36,323 nt of DNA from Propionibacteriales bacterium. Its GTDB lineage: Bacteria > Actinomycetota > Actinomycetes > Propionibacteriales > Nocardioidaceae. The DNA is taken from NCBI GenBank assembly GCA_025929075.1, contig JAICMS010000011.1, forward strand, positions 1-36,323, given 5' to 3'. Positions 24,296 through 31,686 of this stretch are shown one piece after another. A model generated the notes under the pieces. It did no database searches and had not been told where the DNA came from. It saw only the letters and a list, made by a program, of their open reading frames with translations. The translations under genes were made by a program, and so were the position numbers. The first letter of the stretch is position 1, and each line of letters starts with the position of its first letter.

Positions 24296-26011
24296 ATGAC
24301 CGAGCAGCTCACCTCGGCGACGACTGTTGAGTTCCGGAGCGCGCGCGACTTCCTGCTCGCCAACCGCGAGGACTACGACACCGCCTACCTCGGCTTCCGG
24401 TGGCCGGAGTTCGCGGACTTCAACTGGGCGACCGACTGGTTCGACGTGCTCGCCGTCCAACAACCGAGCACGGTGGCGCTGTGGATCGCCGCCGACGTCG
24501 CCGCCGACGACGTCAAAACGACCTTCGCCGACCTCAGCCTGCAGTCGCAGCGGTTCGCCAGGTCGCTGCATGACGCGGGCGTTGGCCGGGGCGACCGGGT
24601 CCTGGTGGTGCTCGGCAACTGCGCTCCGCTCTGGGTGGCCATGCTGGGCTGCATCCGGCTCGGCGCCGTGCTGATCCCGGCTACCACCCTGCTCACACCC
24701 GACGACGTGACCGACCGGGTGAGGCGTGGCCGGGCGCGGGCCGTCGTCGCGGCGGCCGACCTCGTCGACAGGTTCGGGGCGGAGACCGAGCAGCTCGTGC
24801 GAGTCAGCGCGGGTGAGGCCCCGGGATGGACGTCGTACGACGACACGGTCGCTGAGTCCGTCGAGCCGCTTCCCGGCGGCGGCACTGCAGCCGACGATCC
24901 CTTGTTGCTCTACTTCACCTCAGGCACCACGGCCCAACCCAAGCTCGTCGAGCACACCCAGGTGTCCTACCCGGTCGGCCACCTCTCGACGATGTACTGG
25001 CTCGGGCTCCAGCCCGGCGACCTGCACCTGAACATCTCCTCGCCGGGGTGGGCGAAGCACGCATGGTCGTCGTTGTTCGCGCCGTGGGACGCCGCGGCCA
25101 CGATCGTGGTCTACGACTACCAGCGGTTCGACGCCACGGCACTGCTGCAAGTGATGGAGCGCGTAGGCGTAACGACCTTCTGCGCGCCGCCGACCGTGTG
25201 GCGGATGCTCACCCAGGCCGACCTCGGTGGTCGGGAGCTGTTGCTGCGTGAGTGCGTGGCCGCCGGCGAGCCGCTCAACCCGGAGGTCATCGACAAGGTC
25301 CGGCAGGCGTGGGGCATCACGATCCGCGACGGCTACGGCCAGACCGAGACCACCGCGCAGGTCGGCAACCCGCCCGGCCAGCCGGTCAAACCCGGCTCGA
25401 TGGGCCGGCCGTTGCCGGGCTACGTCGTGGCGCTGGTCGACCCGATCACCGGAGAGGTCGGGACCGATGGCGAGATCTGCCTGGAGCTGGCCCGTCGCCC
25501 GGCCGGCCTGATGACCGGCTACCGCGACGACACCGACCGGACCGCCGACGCCACCCGGTCGGGCTTCTACCACACCGGTGACGTGGCCACGGTCGACGAC
25601 GAGGGCTACATCACCTACGTCGGACGGGCCGACGACGTGTTCAAGGCCAGCGACTACCGGATCAGCCCGTTCGAGCTGGAGAGCGTGCTGATCGAGCACC
25701 CGGCGGTGGCGGAGGCGGCCGTCGTACCGTCTCCCGACCCGCTCCGGTTGGCCGTCCCGAAGGCGTTCGTGCTGCTGGCACCCGGCCAGCAGCCCAGTCG
25801 AGAGCTCGCCCTCGACGTGCTGCGCTTCGCTCGCGGCCGGCTGGCGCCGTACAAGCGCATCCGCCGACTGGAGTTCGCCGACCTCCCCAAGACCATCTCC
25901 GGCAAGATCCGCAGGGTCGAGCTGCGCTCGGCCGAGGAGCAGGCAGTCTCGACGGGCAGCCGGGCCGAGCACGCCTACGTCGAGGAGGATTTCACCGAGC
26001 TGAAGGAGTAG
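24296..26011 (+). CDS. AMP-forming acyl-CoA synthetase (ACSM/Acs-like)
   Basis: 571 residues. It activates a carboxylic acid to acyl-AMP and then acyl-CoA. Motifs: P-loop-like YFTSGTTAQPK (206-216), DGYGQTET, YHTGDVATVDDEGY, hinge region GRADDVFKASDYRISPFELE with Lys450, and the C-terminal catalytic PKTISGKIRR with Lys537. Overall pattern is closest to medium-chain (ACSM) and acetyl-CoA synthetases; the acid used cannot be read from sequence. The PKTISGK motif is the classical target of Pat acetylation, and a pat gene lies divergently 58 bases away. GGAAGGA precedes the ATG by 8 bases. The next gene starts 19 bases downstream. Confidence 0.92.
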   Translation: MTEQLTSATTVEFRSARDFLLANREDYDTAYLGFRWPEFADFNWATDWFDVLAVQQPSTVALWIAADVAADDVKTTFADLSLQSQRFARSLHDAGVGRGDRVLVVLGNCAPLWVAMLGCIRLGAVLIPATTLLTPDDVTDRVRRGRARAVVAAADLVDRFGAETEQLVRVSAGEAPGWTSYDDTVAESVEPLPGGGTAADDPLLLYFTSGTTAQPKLVEHTQVSYPVGHLSTMYWLGLQPGDLHLNISSPGWAKHAWSSLFAPWDAAATIVVYDYQRFDATALLQVMERVGVTTFCAPPTVWRMLTQADLGGRELLLRECVAAGEPLNPEVIDKVRQAWGITIRDGYGQTETTAQVGNPPGQPVKPGSMGRPLPGYVVALVDPITGEVGTDGEICLELARRPAGLMTGYRDDTDRTADATRSGFYHTGDVATVDDEGYITYVGRADDVFKASDYRISPFELESVLIEHPAVAEAAVVPSPDPLRLAVPKAFVLLAPGQQPSRELALDVLRFARGRLAPYKRIRRLEFADLPKTISGKIRRVELRSAEEQAVSTGSRAEHAYVEEDFTELKE

Positions 26012-26017
26012 GCGACC

Positions 26018-26023
26018 TAGAAT
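26018..26023 (+). promoter_or_regulatory. Putative -10 box of the S9 peptidase gene (leaderless)
   Basis: TAGAAT is followed by 7 bases and the GTG at 26031. It lies just after the synthetase stop, so the peptidase can have its own message despite the short gap. Confidence 0.5.
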
Positions 26024-26030
26024 CGCCGCC

Positions 26031-27872
26031 GTGACGTCAGAATCGGCCGGGGTTCGCAGCCTCGTCGCGTCATTTCTCGAGTTGCGCAGCTGGATGGCGT
26101 TCGACGTCGACGAGGCGGGCCGGGTGCTGGCCGGCTGGGACGACTCCGGCACCGTGCAGCTTGTCGAGATCGAGCCGGGCGGCAGTCGCACGGTGCTCAC
26201 CGCGCTACCTGGCGCTTGCCACGGCCGCTACGTCCCAGGCACCCGAACGGTTGTGGTCGGTCACGACACCGATGGCGACGAGCGTGAACAGCTGTCGCTG
26301 CTCGACCTCACCACCGTCCCGGCCGAGCCGGTCGGTCTCGACGGCCTCACTCCGCTGGTCCGCGATCCGGCGCACGTCAACGCCCTGCTCGACGTGACCG
26401 CGACGTCGGTCGCCTACTCCACCAACCGACGCAACGACATCGACTTCGACGTGGTCCTGCACGACCTGGGCACGGGCACCGAGCGGGTGCTGTACGACGG
26501 CGGCGGCTACGTCACCGACGTCGCGGTGTCACACGACGAGACGTCGGTCGCCATCACCAGCCTGAGCCTGCTGCCGGCCTCGACGGTCGTGCACGTGAGC
26601 GGAGCCCACGCCGTCGAGGGGGCGCAGCCGACGCGCAAGGACGACTTCGCCCAGCACGTCTCGGTGCACTGGGCCGCCGACGACGCCGGACTGCTGATGG
26701 CGTCGAACCATGATCGGGAGTTCGTCGGCATCGTGTGTGTCTCACTGGACGGAGGCGAGTGGGACTGGCTGGTGGAGGACCAGGCACACGACCTCGACGT
26801 CTGGGCGTCCCGGGACGGTGCATCGATGCTCGTCGCACGGAATGTCGACGGCGCACAGGAGTTCGCGGTGCACGAGGCGGACGGCGCTCTCCGTTGCCGC
26901 GTCGACCTGCCCGGCATCGGCTGCCGGCACCTGCCCAACTGCGTCGTGTGGACAGCTGACGGCGGGTCGATCGCCATCACCCGATCAGGTCCCACCGAGC
27001 CGCCCAGTATCTACCTTGTCGATGCCCACACCGGCTCGAGCCGGCGCCTCGTCGGCCCGGGTCACGGCGAAGCGTCGACTCTTGCTCAGTGCAGCGACCC
27101 CGACGTCCTCCGCATCCCGACGCCCGACGGCGAGAGGGTGCCCTGCTTCGTCTTCCGTCCCGGGCCAGACGCCGACCCGGCGCTCGCGGGCGCCTCGGTC
27201 GTGCACATCCACGGGGGCCCGGAGGCTCCCGCGGTCCGTCAGTTCAACCCCCTCGTCGCAGCGCTTGCGACCGTCGGCTTCACGGTGCTGGTTCCCAATG
27301 TGCGCGGCTCAACGACGTACGGGAAACGGTGGTACTCCCTCGACGACGTCGACAAGCGGCTCGACTCTGTTGCCGATCTCGCCGCCCTCCACGCGCACCT
27401 CCCCCAACTGGGGCTCGACCCAGCGCGCAGCGCCCTTTGGGGCGCGTCGTACGGCGGCTACATGGTCCTCGCCGGAGTCGCCATGCAGCCCCAGCTCTGG
27501 GCTGCAGGTGTCGACATCGTCGGCATCAGTTCGCTGACCACGTTCTTGGAGAACACCTCGGGCTATCGGCGGGCGTTCCGGGAGAAGGAGTACGGCAGAC
27601 TGGAGCGCGACCGGGAGTTCCTCGTCAAGGCGTCGCCGATCACCCACCTGGCCGACATCCTGGCTCCGCTGTTCGTCATCCATGGCGCGAACGACCCGCG
27701 GGTGCCACTGTCCGAGGCGCGACAGATCAAGGCCGCGCTTGACGAGGTTCGCGTGCCGTGCGAGCTGCGGGTGTACGACGACGAGGGCCACGGGCTAGCC
27801 AAGCGCGCGAACCGGCTCGACGCCTATCCGGCCGCCGTCGAGTTCCTCGTCCGGCACCTCGCGAGGCGGTGA
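26031..27872 (+). CDS. S9 (prolyl oligopeptidase) family serine peptidase
   Basis: 613 residues. The N-terminal ~370 residues form WD-like strands compatible with the family's beta-propeller. The C-terminal alpha/beta-hydrolase domain has the catalytic triad Ser473 (WGASYGGYM), Asp555 (HGANDPRVP) and His587 (DEGHGLAK). The oxyanion region reads VVHIHGGPEAPAVRQFNP. No signal peptide is visible, so it is probably cytoplasmic and cleaves short peptides. The pattern is that of acylaminoacyl-peptidase/DPP-IV-like bacterial enzymes; specificity is unknown. Start is a GTG located 7 bases after a TAGAAT box. Confidence 0.9.
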   Translation: MTSESAGVRSLVASFLELRSWMAFDVDEAGRVLAGWDDSGTVQLVEIEPGGSRTVLTALPGACHGRYVPGTRTVVVGHDTDGDEREQLSLLDLTTVPAEPVGLDGLTPLVRDPAHVNALLDVTATSVAYSTNRRNDIDFDVVLHDLGTGTERVLYDGGGYVTDVAVSHDETSVAITSLSLLPASTVVHVSGAHAVEGAQPTRKDDFAQHVSVHWAADDAGLLMASNHDREFVGIVCVSLDGGEWDWLVEDQAHDLDVWASRDGASMLVARNVDGAQEFAVHEADGALRCRVDLPGIGCRHLPNCVVWTADGGSIAITRSGPTEPPSIYLVDAHTGSSRRLVGPGHGEASTLAQCSDPDVLRIPTPDGERVPCFVFRPGPDADPALAGASVVHIHGGPEAPAVRQFNPLVAALATVGFTVLVPNVRGSTTYGKRWYSLDDVDKRLDSVADLAALHAHLPQLGLDPARSALWGASYGGYMVLAGVAMQPQLWAAGVDIVGISSLTTFLENTSGYRRAFREKEYGRLERDREFLVKASPITHLADILAPLFVIHGANDPRVPLSEARQIKAALDEVRVPCELRVYDDEGHGLAKRANRLDAYPAAVEFLVRHLARR

Positions 27873-27916
27873 CCATGTGGTCGTGCTTGATCGACGAAGC
27901 GGTCAGCTCGCGTGAA

Positions 27917-28432
27917 TTATTCGCCGACGGATCCGTCGATCAGCTCCCGCACGATGTCCAGGTGACCGGCATGCCTCGCGAACTCCTGTAGGACATGGAA
28001 GAGGATCCACTCCAACGTTGGCGGCTCCATGTCGGCGGGAAACCGGCCGCCGACTGCCGCCCGGTCGGAGAGCGCCGCGCCTTCGACGACCGAGCGGGTG
28101 CGCTCGCCGCCGGCGAGCAGCTGCTCGACGACCTCGGCCAGCCTCCGCCCGGGATCGACCGTCCAGCGATCGTTTCCGTCGTGGTCGCCCCAAGGGTCGT
28201 CGACCTGCTCGCCGAGGAAGCCCCATCGGATCCAGCGCCGTTCCATGAACACCAGATGCTGGGCCATCTCGATGGGCGACCATTTCGATGGCAGTCGGCT
28301 CGATCGCGCCTGCTCCTCTGACAGCCCGTCAAGCTTGGCGGCGACGGCCGCCCGGTAATAGTCGAGGTAATCGAGGAACCGGGTGCGGGTGTCGGCGTAC
28401 GCGTCGGTCGGCTCTGGCAACGCTGTGGTCAT
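27917..28432 (-). CDS. DinB family protein
   Basis: 171 residues from the ATG at 28432. DinB/YfiT proteins are four-helix bundles with a three-His metal site, and some are thiol transferases (for mycothiol or bacillithiol). The expected histidines are visible: EMAQHLVFMERRW (His ~59) and LQEFARHAGHLDIVRELIDG with His-x3-His near the C-terminus. Substrate is unknown. The start is supported by a GACACT box 7 bases upstream; in-frame codons further upstream overlap the parC promoter. It converges on the S9 peptidase, with 44 bases between stops that hold no clear terminator. Confidence 0.88.
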   Translation of the reverse strand: MTTALPEPTDAYADTRTRFLDYLDYYRAAVAAKLDGLSEEQARSSRLPSKWSPIEMAQHLVFMERRWIRWGFLGEQVDDPWGDHDGNDRWTVDPGRRLAEVVEQLLAGGERTRSVVEGAALSDRAAVGGRFPADMEPPTLEWILFHVLQEFARHAGHLDIVRELIDGSVGE

Positions 28433-28439
28433 CAGCTGA

Positions 28440-28445
28440 AGTGTC
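28440..28445 (-). promoter_or_regulatory. Putative -10 box of the dinB-family gene (leaderless)
   Basis: Minus strand GACACT followed by 7 bases and the ATG at 28432. A weak match to TANNNT, supported mainly by the same spacing seen at other genes in the window. Confidence 0.3.
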
Positions 28446-28487
28446 CACCACAGCGCGTCCCTTCCCGCGACGGCTCCGGCCGACCGG

Positions 28488-28493
28488 GACAAT
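28488..28493 (+). promoter_or_regulatory. Putative -10 box of the topoisomerase gene (leaderless)
   Basis: GACAAT followed by 6 bases and the ATG at 28500; no Shine-Dalgarno is present before this ATG. Confidence 0.4.
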
Positions 28494-28499
28494 GGACGC

Positions 28500-30956
28500 A
28501 TGCCCAAGCGCCGCACCCCCTCAGTGCCGCCCGACGACTTCGAGGAGCACATCGTCGACGTCGACGTGCGCGAGGAGATGCGTAGCAGCTACCTCGAGTA
28601 CGCCTACTCGGTCATCTACTCGCGCGCGCTCCCCGACGCTCGCGACGGCCTCAAGCCGGTGCAACGCCGGATCCTCTACACGATGCACGACATGGGCGTG
28701 CGACCCGACCGTGGCCACGTCAAGAGTGCCCGGGTCGTCGGTGAGGTCATGGGTCGGCTGCACCCGCACGGCGACGGGGCGATCTACGACGCGCTGGTGC
28801 GGATGGTGCAGCCGTGGGCGATGCGGCTGCCGCTGGTCGACGGGCACGGCAACTTCGGCTCGCCCGACGACCCCCCGGCCGCGATGCGCTACTCCGAGTG
28901 CCGGATGGCCCCGGCCGCCTTGCCGATGACCGCGGGGATCGACGAGGACACCGTCGACTTCCGGCCGAACTACGACAGCCGCGAGACCGAGCCGGTCGTG
29001 CTCCCGGCGGCCTTCCCCAACCTGCTGGTCAACGGCGCCAGCGGGATCGCCGTCGGCATGGCGACCAACCTCGCGCCGCACAATCTCGTCGAGGTGGTGC
29101 AGGCGCTGCGGCACCTGATCGACAACCCCGACGCCAGTCTCGACGACCTGATGCGGTTCGTGCCGGGTCCCGACCTGCCCACCGGCGGCAAGATCGTCGG
29201 CCTCGACGGCATCCGGGAGGCCTACGAGACCGGGCGCGGCTCGTTCCGGATGCGGGCCAGCGCGCGCATCGAGAACGTCACACCCCGCCGTAAAGGCGTC
29301 GTGGTGACCGAGCTGCCCTACAACGTCGGGCCGGAGCGGGTCATCGAGCGGATCAAGGCACTGGTGCAGGGCAAGAAGCTGCAGGGCATCTCCGACGTCA
29401 AGGACCTCACCGACCGCAACAAGGGCCTGCACCTGGTGATCGAGGTGAAGAACGGCTTCCACCCCGAGGCGCTGCTGGAGGAGCTCTACCGGCTGACACC
29501 GATGGAAGAGTCGTTCGCGATCAACGCTGTGGCGCTGGTCGACGGCCAGCCGCGCACGCTGGGCCTCCGCGAGATGCTCCAGGTCTACCTCGACCACCGC
29601 TACGACGTCGTACGCCGACGCAGCGCCCATCGGCGCGACAAGGCCGCCGACCGGCTGCACCTCGTCGACGGGCTGCTGGTCGCCATTCTCGACATCGACG
29701 AGGTGATCCAGCTGATCCGGTCAAGCGACGACGCCGAGCAGGCGCGGAGCCGGTTGATGTCGGTGTTCGACCTCAGCGAGCAGCAGGCGACGTACATCCT
29801 CGACATGCCGCTGCGCCGGCTCACCAAGCTGTCTCGCATCGAGCTGGAGAAGGAGAAGACCGACCTCGCCTCGACGATCGAGCAGCTCACCGCCATCCTC
29901 GAGGACCCGACCCTGCTGCGTTCGCTCACCGGCCACGAGCTCTCCGAGGCCGCCCAGCAGCACGGCACTCCGCGCCGCACGGTCCTGCTGGAGTCCTCGG
30001 GCCTGCCGCGTCCGGGGGTGACACCGTTGGAGGTTGCCGACGACGACTGCCTGGTGTTGCTGTCGAGCACCGGGCTGCTGGCGCGGACCACGTCGGCAGC
30101 CCCCCTCGGCATCGACGGCGATCGGGTGCGACATGACGTCGTGACTGCGGTGGCCAGGGCCACGGCTCGTGGTTCGTTCGGGGTGGTGACCTCCCTGGGC
30201 CGGGTGGTCAAGCTGGACGTGCTTGACCTACCGGTCCTGCCCGAAACCGCGCAGGCCCCCCATCTCCAGGGCGGAGCGCCGGTGGCGGAGTTCGTGTCGC
30301 TGGAGAGCAGCGAGCGGGTGGTCACGCTGGCGTCGCTGCTCCAGGACGGGCCGGAGCTGGCCCTGGGTACCCGGGCTGGGGTGGTCAAACGGGTCCAACC
30401 GGAGGTCCTCGGGCGCGACTCCTGGGACGTGATCAGGCTCGACGACGGCGACGAGGTGGTTGGTGCGGTGGACCTTGCCGGCACCGGTGAAGGCGACACC
30501 GCGTTGGTGTACGTGACAAACGACGGCCAGCTGCTGCACTTCCCCGCCGCGCTCGTCCGGCCGCAGGGCAGGGCGGCCGGCGGGATGGCCGGCGTGCGGC
30601 TCGGCGACGGCGCACAGGTGGTGTTCTTCGGGGCGGTCGACCTCACTGTCGACAACGTCGTCGTGACCGTCGCGGGCACGAGCGCAGCGCTGCCTGGCAC
30701 GGAGGCCGGCAGCGTCAAGGTCACGCCGTTTGCGGAGTACCCCGGCAAGGGTCGCGGCACCGGCGGCGTCCGCTGCCACCGGTTCCTCAAGAGTGAGGAC
30801 CGGTTGATCGCGGCGTTCACCGGCGCAGCACCCCCGGTCGCTGCGGCAGCCAGCGGAGCCCCCGTCGAGCTGCCCGACGCGACCGGGCGCCGCGACGGGT
30901 CCGGCACCCCGGCACCGCAGCCGCTCGCCGCGATCGGGAGCAGGCAGCCCCGCTGA
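28500..30956 (+). CDS. parC: Type IIA topoisomerase subunit A (ParC/GyrA-like)
   Basis: 818 residues. It is the DNA cleavage and rejoining subunit of DNA topoisomerase IV or a second gyrase, working with a ParE/GyrB partner that is not in this window. The catalytic Tyr131 lies in AAMRYSECRM. The quinolone-determining region reads HPHGDGAIYDALVR (88-101); the residue matching E. coli GyrA Ser83 is Gly93, and Asp97 matches Asp87. The C-terminal domain lacks a clear GyrA box; the nearest segment, QGRAAGGMAGV (about 689-699), is degenerate, which favours a ParC-type role. The last ~45 residues are Ala/Pro-rich. The annotation ParC rather than GyrA rests on this and on actinobacterial gene context. 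Confidence 0.88.
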   Translation: MPKRRTPSVPPDDFEEHIVDVDVREEMRSSYLEYAYSVIYSRALPDARDGLKPVQRRILYTMHDMGVRPDRGHVKSARVVGEVMGRLHPHGDGAIYDALVRMVQPWAMRLPLVDGHGNFGSPDDPPAAMRYSECRMAPAALPMTAGIDEDTVDFRPNYDSRETEPVVLPAAFPNLLVNGASGIAVGMATNLAPHNLVEVVQALRHLIDNPDASLDDLMRFVPGPDLPTGGKIVGLDGIREAYETGRGSFRMRASARIENVTPRRKGVVVTELPYNVGPERVIERIKALVQGKKLQGISDVKDLTDRNKGLHLVIEVKNGFHPEALLEELYRLTPMEESFAINAVALVDGQPRTLGLREMLQVYLDHRYDVVRRRSAHRRDKAADRLHLVDGLLVAILDIDEVIQLIRSSDDAEQARSRLMSVFDLSEQQATYILDMPLRRLTKLSRIELEKEKTDLASTIEQLTAILEDPTLLRSLTGHELSEAAQQHGTPRRTVLLESSGLPRPGVTPLEVADDDCLVLLSSTGLLARTTSAAPLGIDGDRVRHDVVTAVARATARGSFGVVTSLGRVVKLDVLDLPVLPETAQAPHLQGGAPVAEFVSLESSERVVTLASLLQDGPELALGTRAGVVKRVQPEVLGRDSWDVIRLDDGDEVVGAVDLAGTGEGDTALVYVTNDGQLLHFPAALVRPQGRAAGGMAGVRLGDGAQVVFFGAVDLTVDNVVVTVAGTSAALPGTEAGSVKVTPFAEYPGKGRGTGGVRCHRFLKSEDRLIAAFTGAAPPVAAAASGAPVELPDATGRRDGSGTPAPQPLAAIGSRQPR

Positions 30957-30984
30957 GCCGGCCGCCGGAGGCCCACCGTCGTGG

Positions 30985-30990
30985 CAGGCT
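30985..30990 (+). promoter_or_regulatory. Putative -10 box of the LprG-like operon (leaderless)
   Basis: CAGGCT followed by 7 bases and GTG at 30998. It favours this GTG over the in-frame GTG at 30992, which would be only 1 base after the box. Confidence 0.35.
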
Positions 30991-30997
30991 GGTGCCC

Positions 30998-31684
30998 GTG
31001 CGAGGCATTCTTCGGGCCGCGGCCGCGGTGGCGCTCGTCGCTCTCGTCGCCGGCGGGTGCAGTGGCAACGGGGCAACGCCGAGCTCGCTGACCCCCGCAC
31101 AACGGCTCGGCCATGCTAAGCACGACTTCGACCGCGCGAAGTTCATCTACATCTCGCTCAACGCGACCCAGCTTCCGTCGGGACTGCCGGCGGCTCTGGA
31201 GAACGCGACGGGCACCGGCACGCACGCGCCGGCCTTCACCGGAACCGTCCAGGTGCGCACGGGCCTGACGATCACCGCACCGGTCGTCGCGGTCAACGGC
31301 ACCGTGTACGCCAAGCTGCCGTTCGCCGGCTGGAGCCAGCTCGACCCGGCCACGTACGGAGCGCCTGACCCGGCCCGCCTGCTCGACCCCCAAGCCGGTG
31401 TCTCCGAGTTGTTGGTGGAGACCCAGCACCCGAAGCAGACCGGCTCCCAACGCAGTGGGCGCCAGGTGCTGACCACCATCACTGGGACAGTGCCCGCTGC
31501 CCTCGTACACCGGCTCTTCCCTTCCGCCGGCAGCTCCGACTTCCACGTCGTCTACACGTTGACGTCCGACGACCACCTGCACGGGCTGACGATCACCGGC
31601 CCGTTCTACGCCGGACACGGAGACGCGACGTACAACCTCACCCTCGACACCGCCGCAGCGCCGGTCACGATCCGGGCTCCCTGA
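30998..31684 (+). CDS. LppX/LprAFG family lipoprotein (LprG-like)
   Basis: 228 residues from GTG 30998 (230 from GTG 30992). A signal peptide with a hydrophobic core ends in a lipobox VAGGC, with the lipidated Cys at residue 21 (23 from the earlier start). The mature part matches the LppX_LprAFG fold: tandem strands such as FTGTVQVRTGLTITAPVVAV, then VYAKLPFAGWSQLDPATYG and ADxxVxxTLT-type C-terminal strands. Family members (M. tuberculosis LprG, LppX) bind lipids in a large cavity and help move them across the envelope. The next gene, 2 bases downstream, encodes an MFS transporter, the same arrangement as lprG-p55 in mycobacteria. Confidence 0.88.
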   Translation: MRGILRAAAAVALVALVAGGCSGNGATPSSLTPAQRLGHAKHDFDRAKFIYISLNATQLPSGLPAALENATGTGTHAPAFTGTVQVRTGLTITAPVVAVNGTVYAKLPFAGWSQLDPATYGAPDPARLLDPQAGVSELLVETQHPKQTGSQRSGRQVLTTITGTVPAALVHRLFPSAGSSDFHVVYTLTSDDHLHGLTITGPFYAGHGDATYNLTLDTAAAPVTIRAP

Positions 31685-31686
31685 CG

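Noticed and set aside
22075-24330. Long plus-strand open frame (751 codons) opposite the Pat gene
   Set aside because: Composition is rich in Arg, Gly, Gln and His with no recognisable domain; it mirrors a convincing 900-residue GNAT/ACD protein. Typical antisense shadow in GC-rich DNA.
27871-27882. GACCATGTGGTC hairpin after the S9 peptidase as terminator
   Set aside because: Loop of two bases and 5-base arms, no T-run; chance palindrome.
29600-31618. 672-codon minus-strand open frame opposite parC and the lipoprotein
   Set aside because: Low-complexity Ser/Arg/Thr/Pro composition, crosses a gene boundary, no domain.
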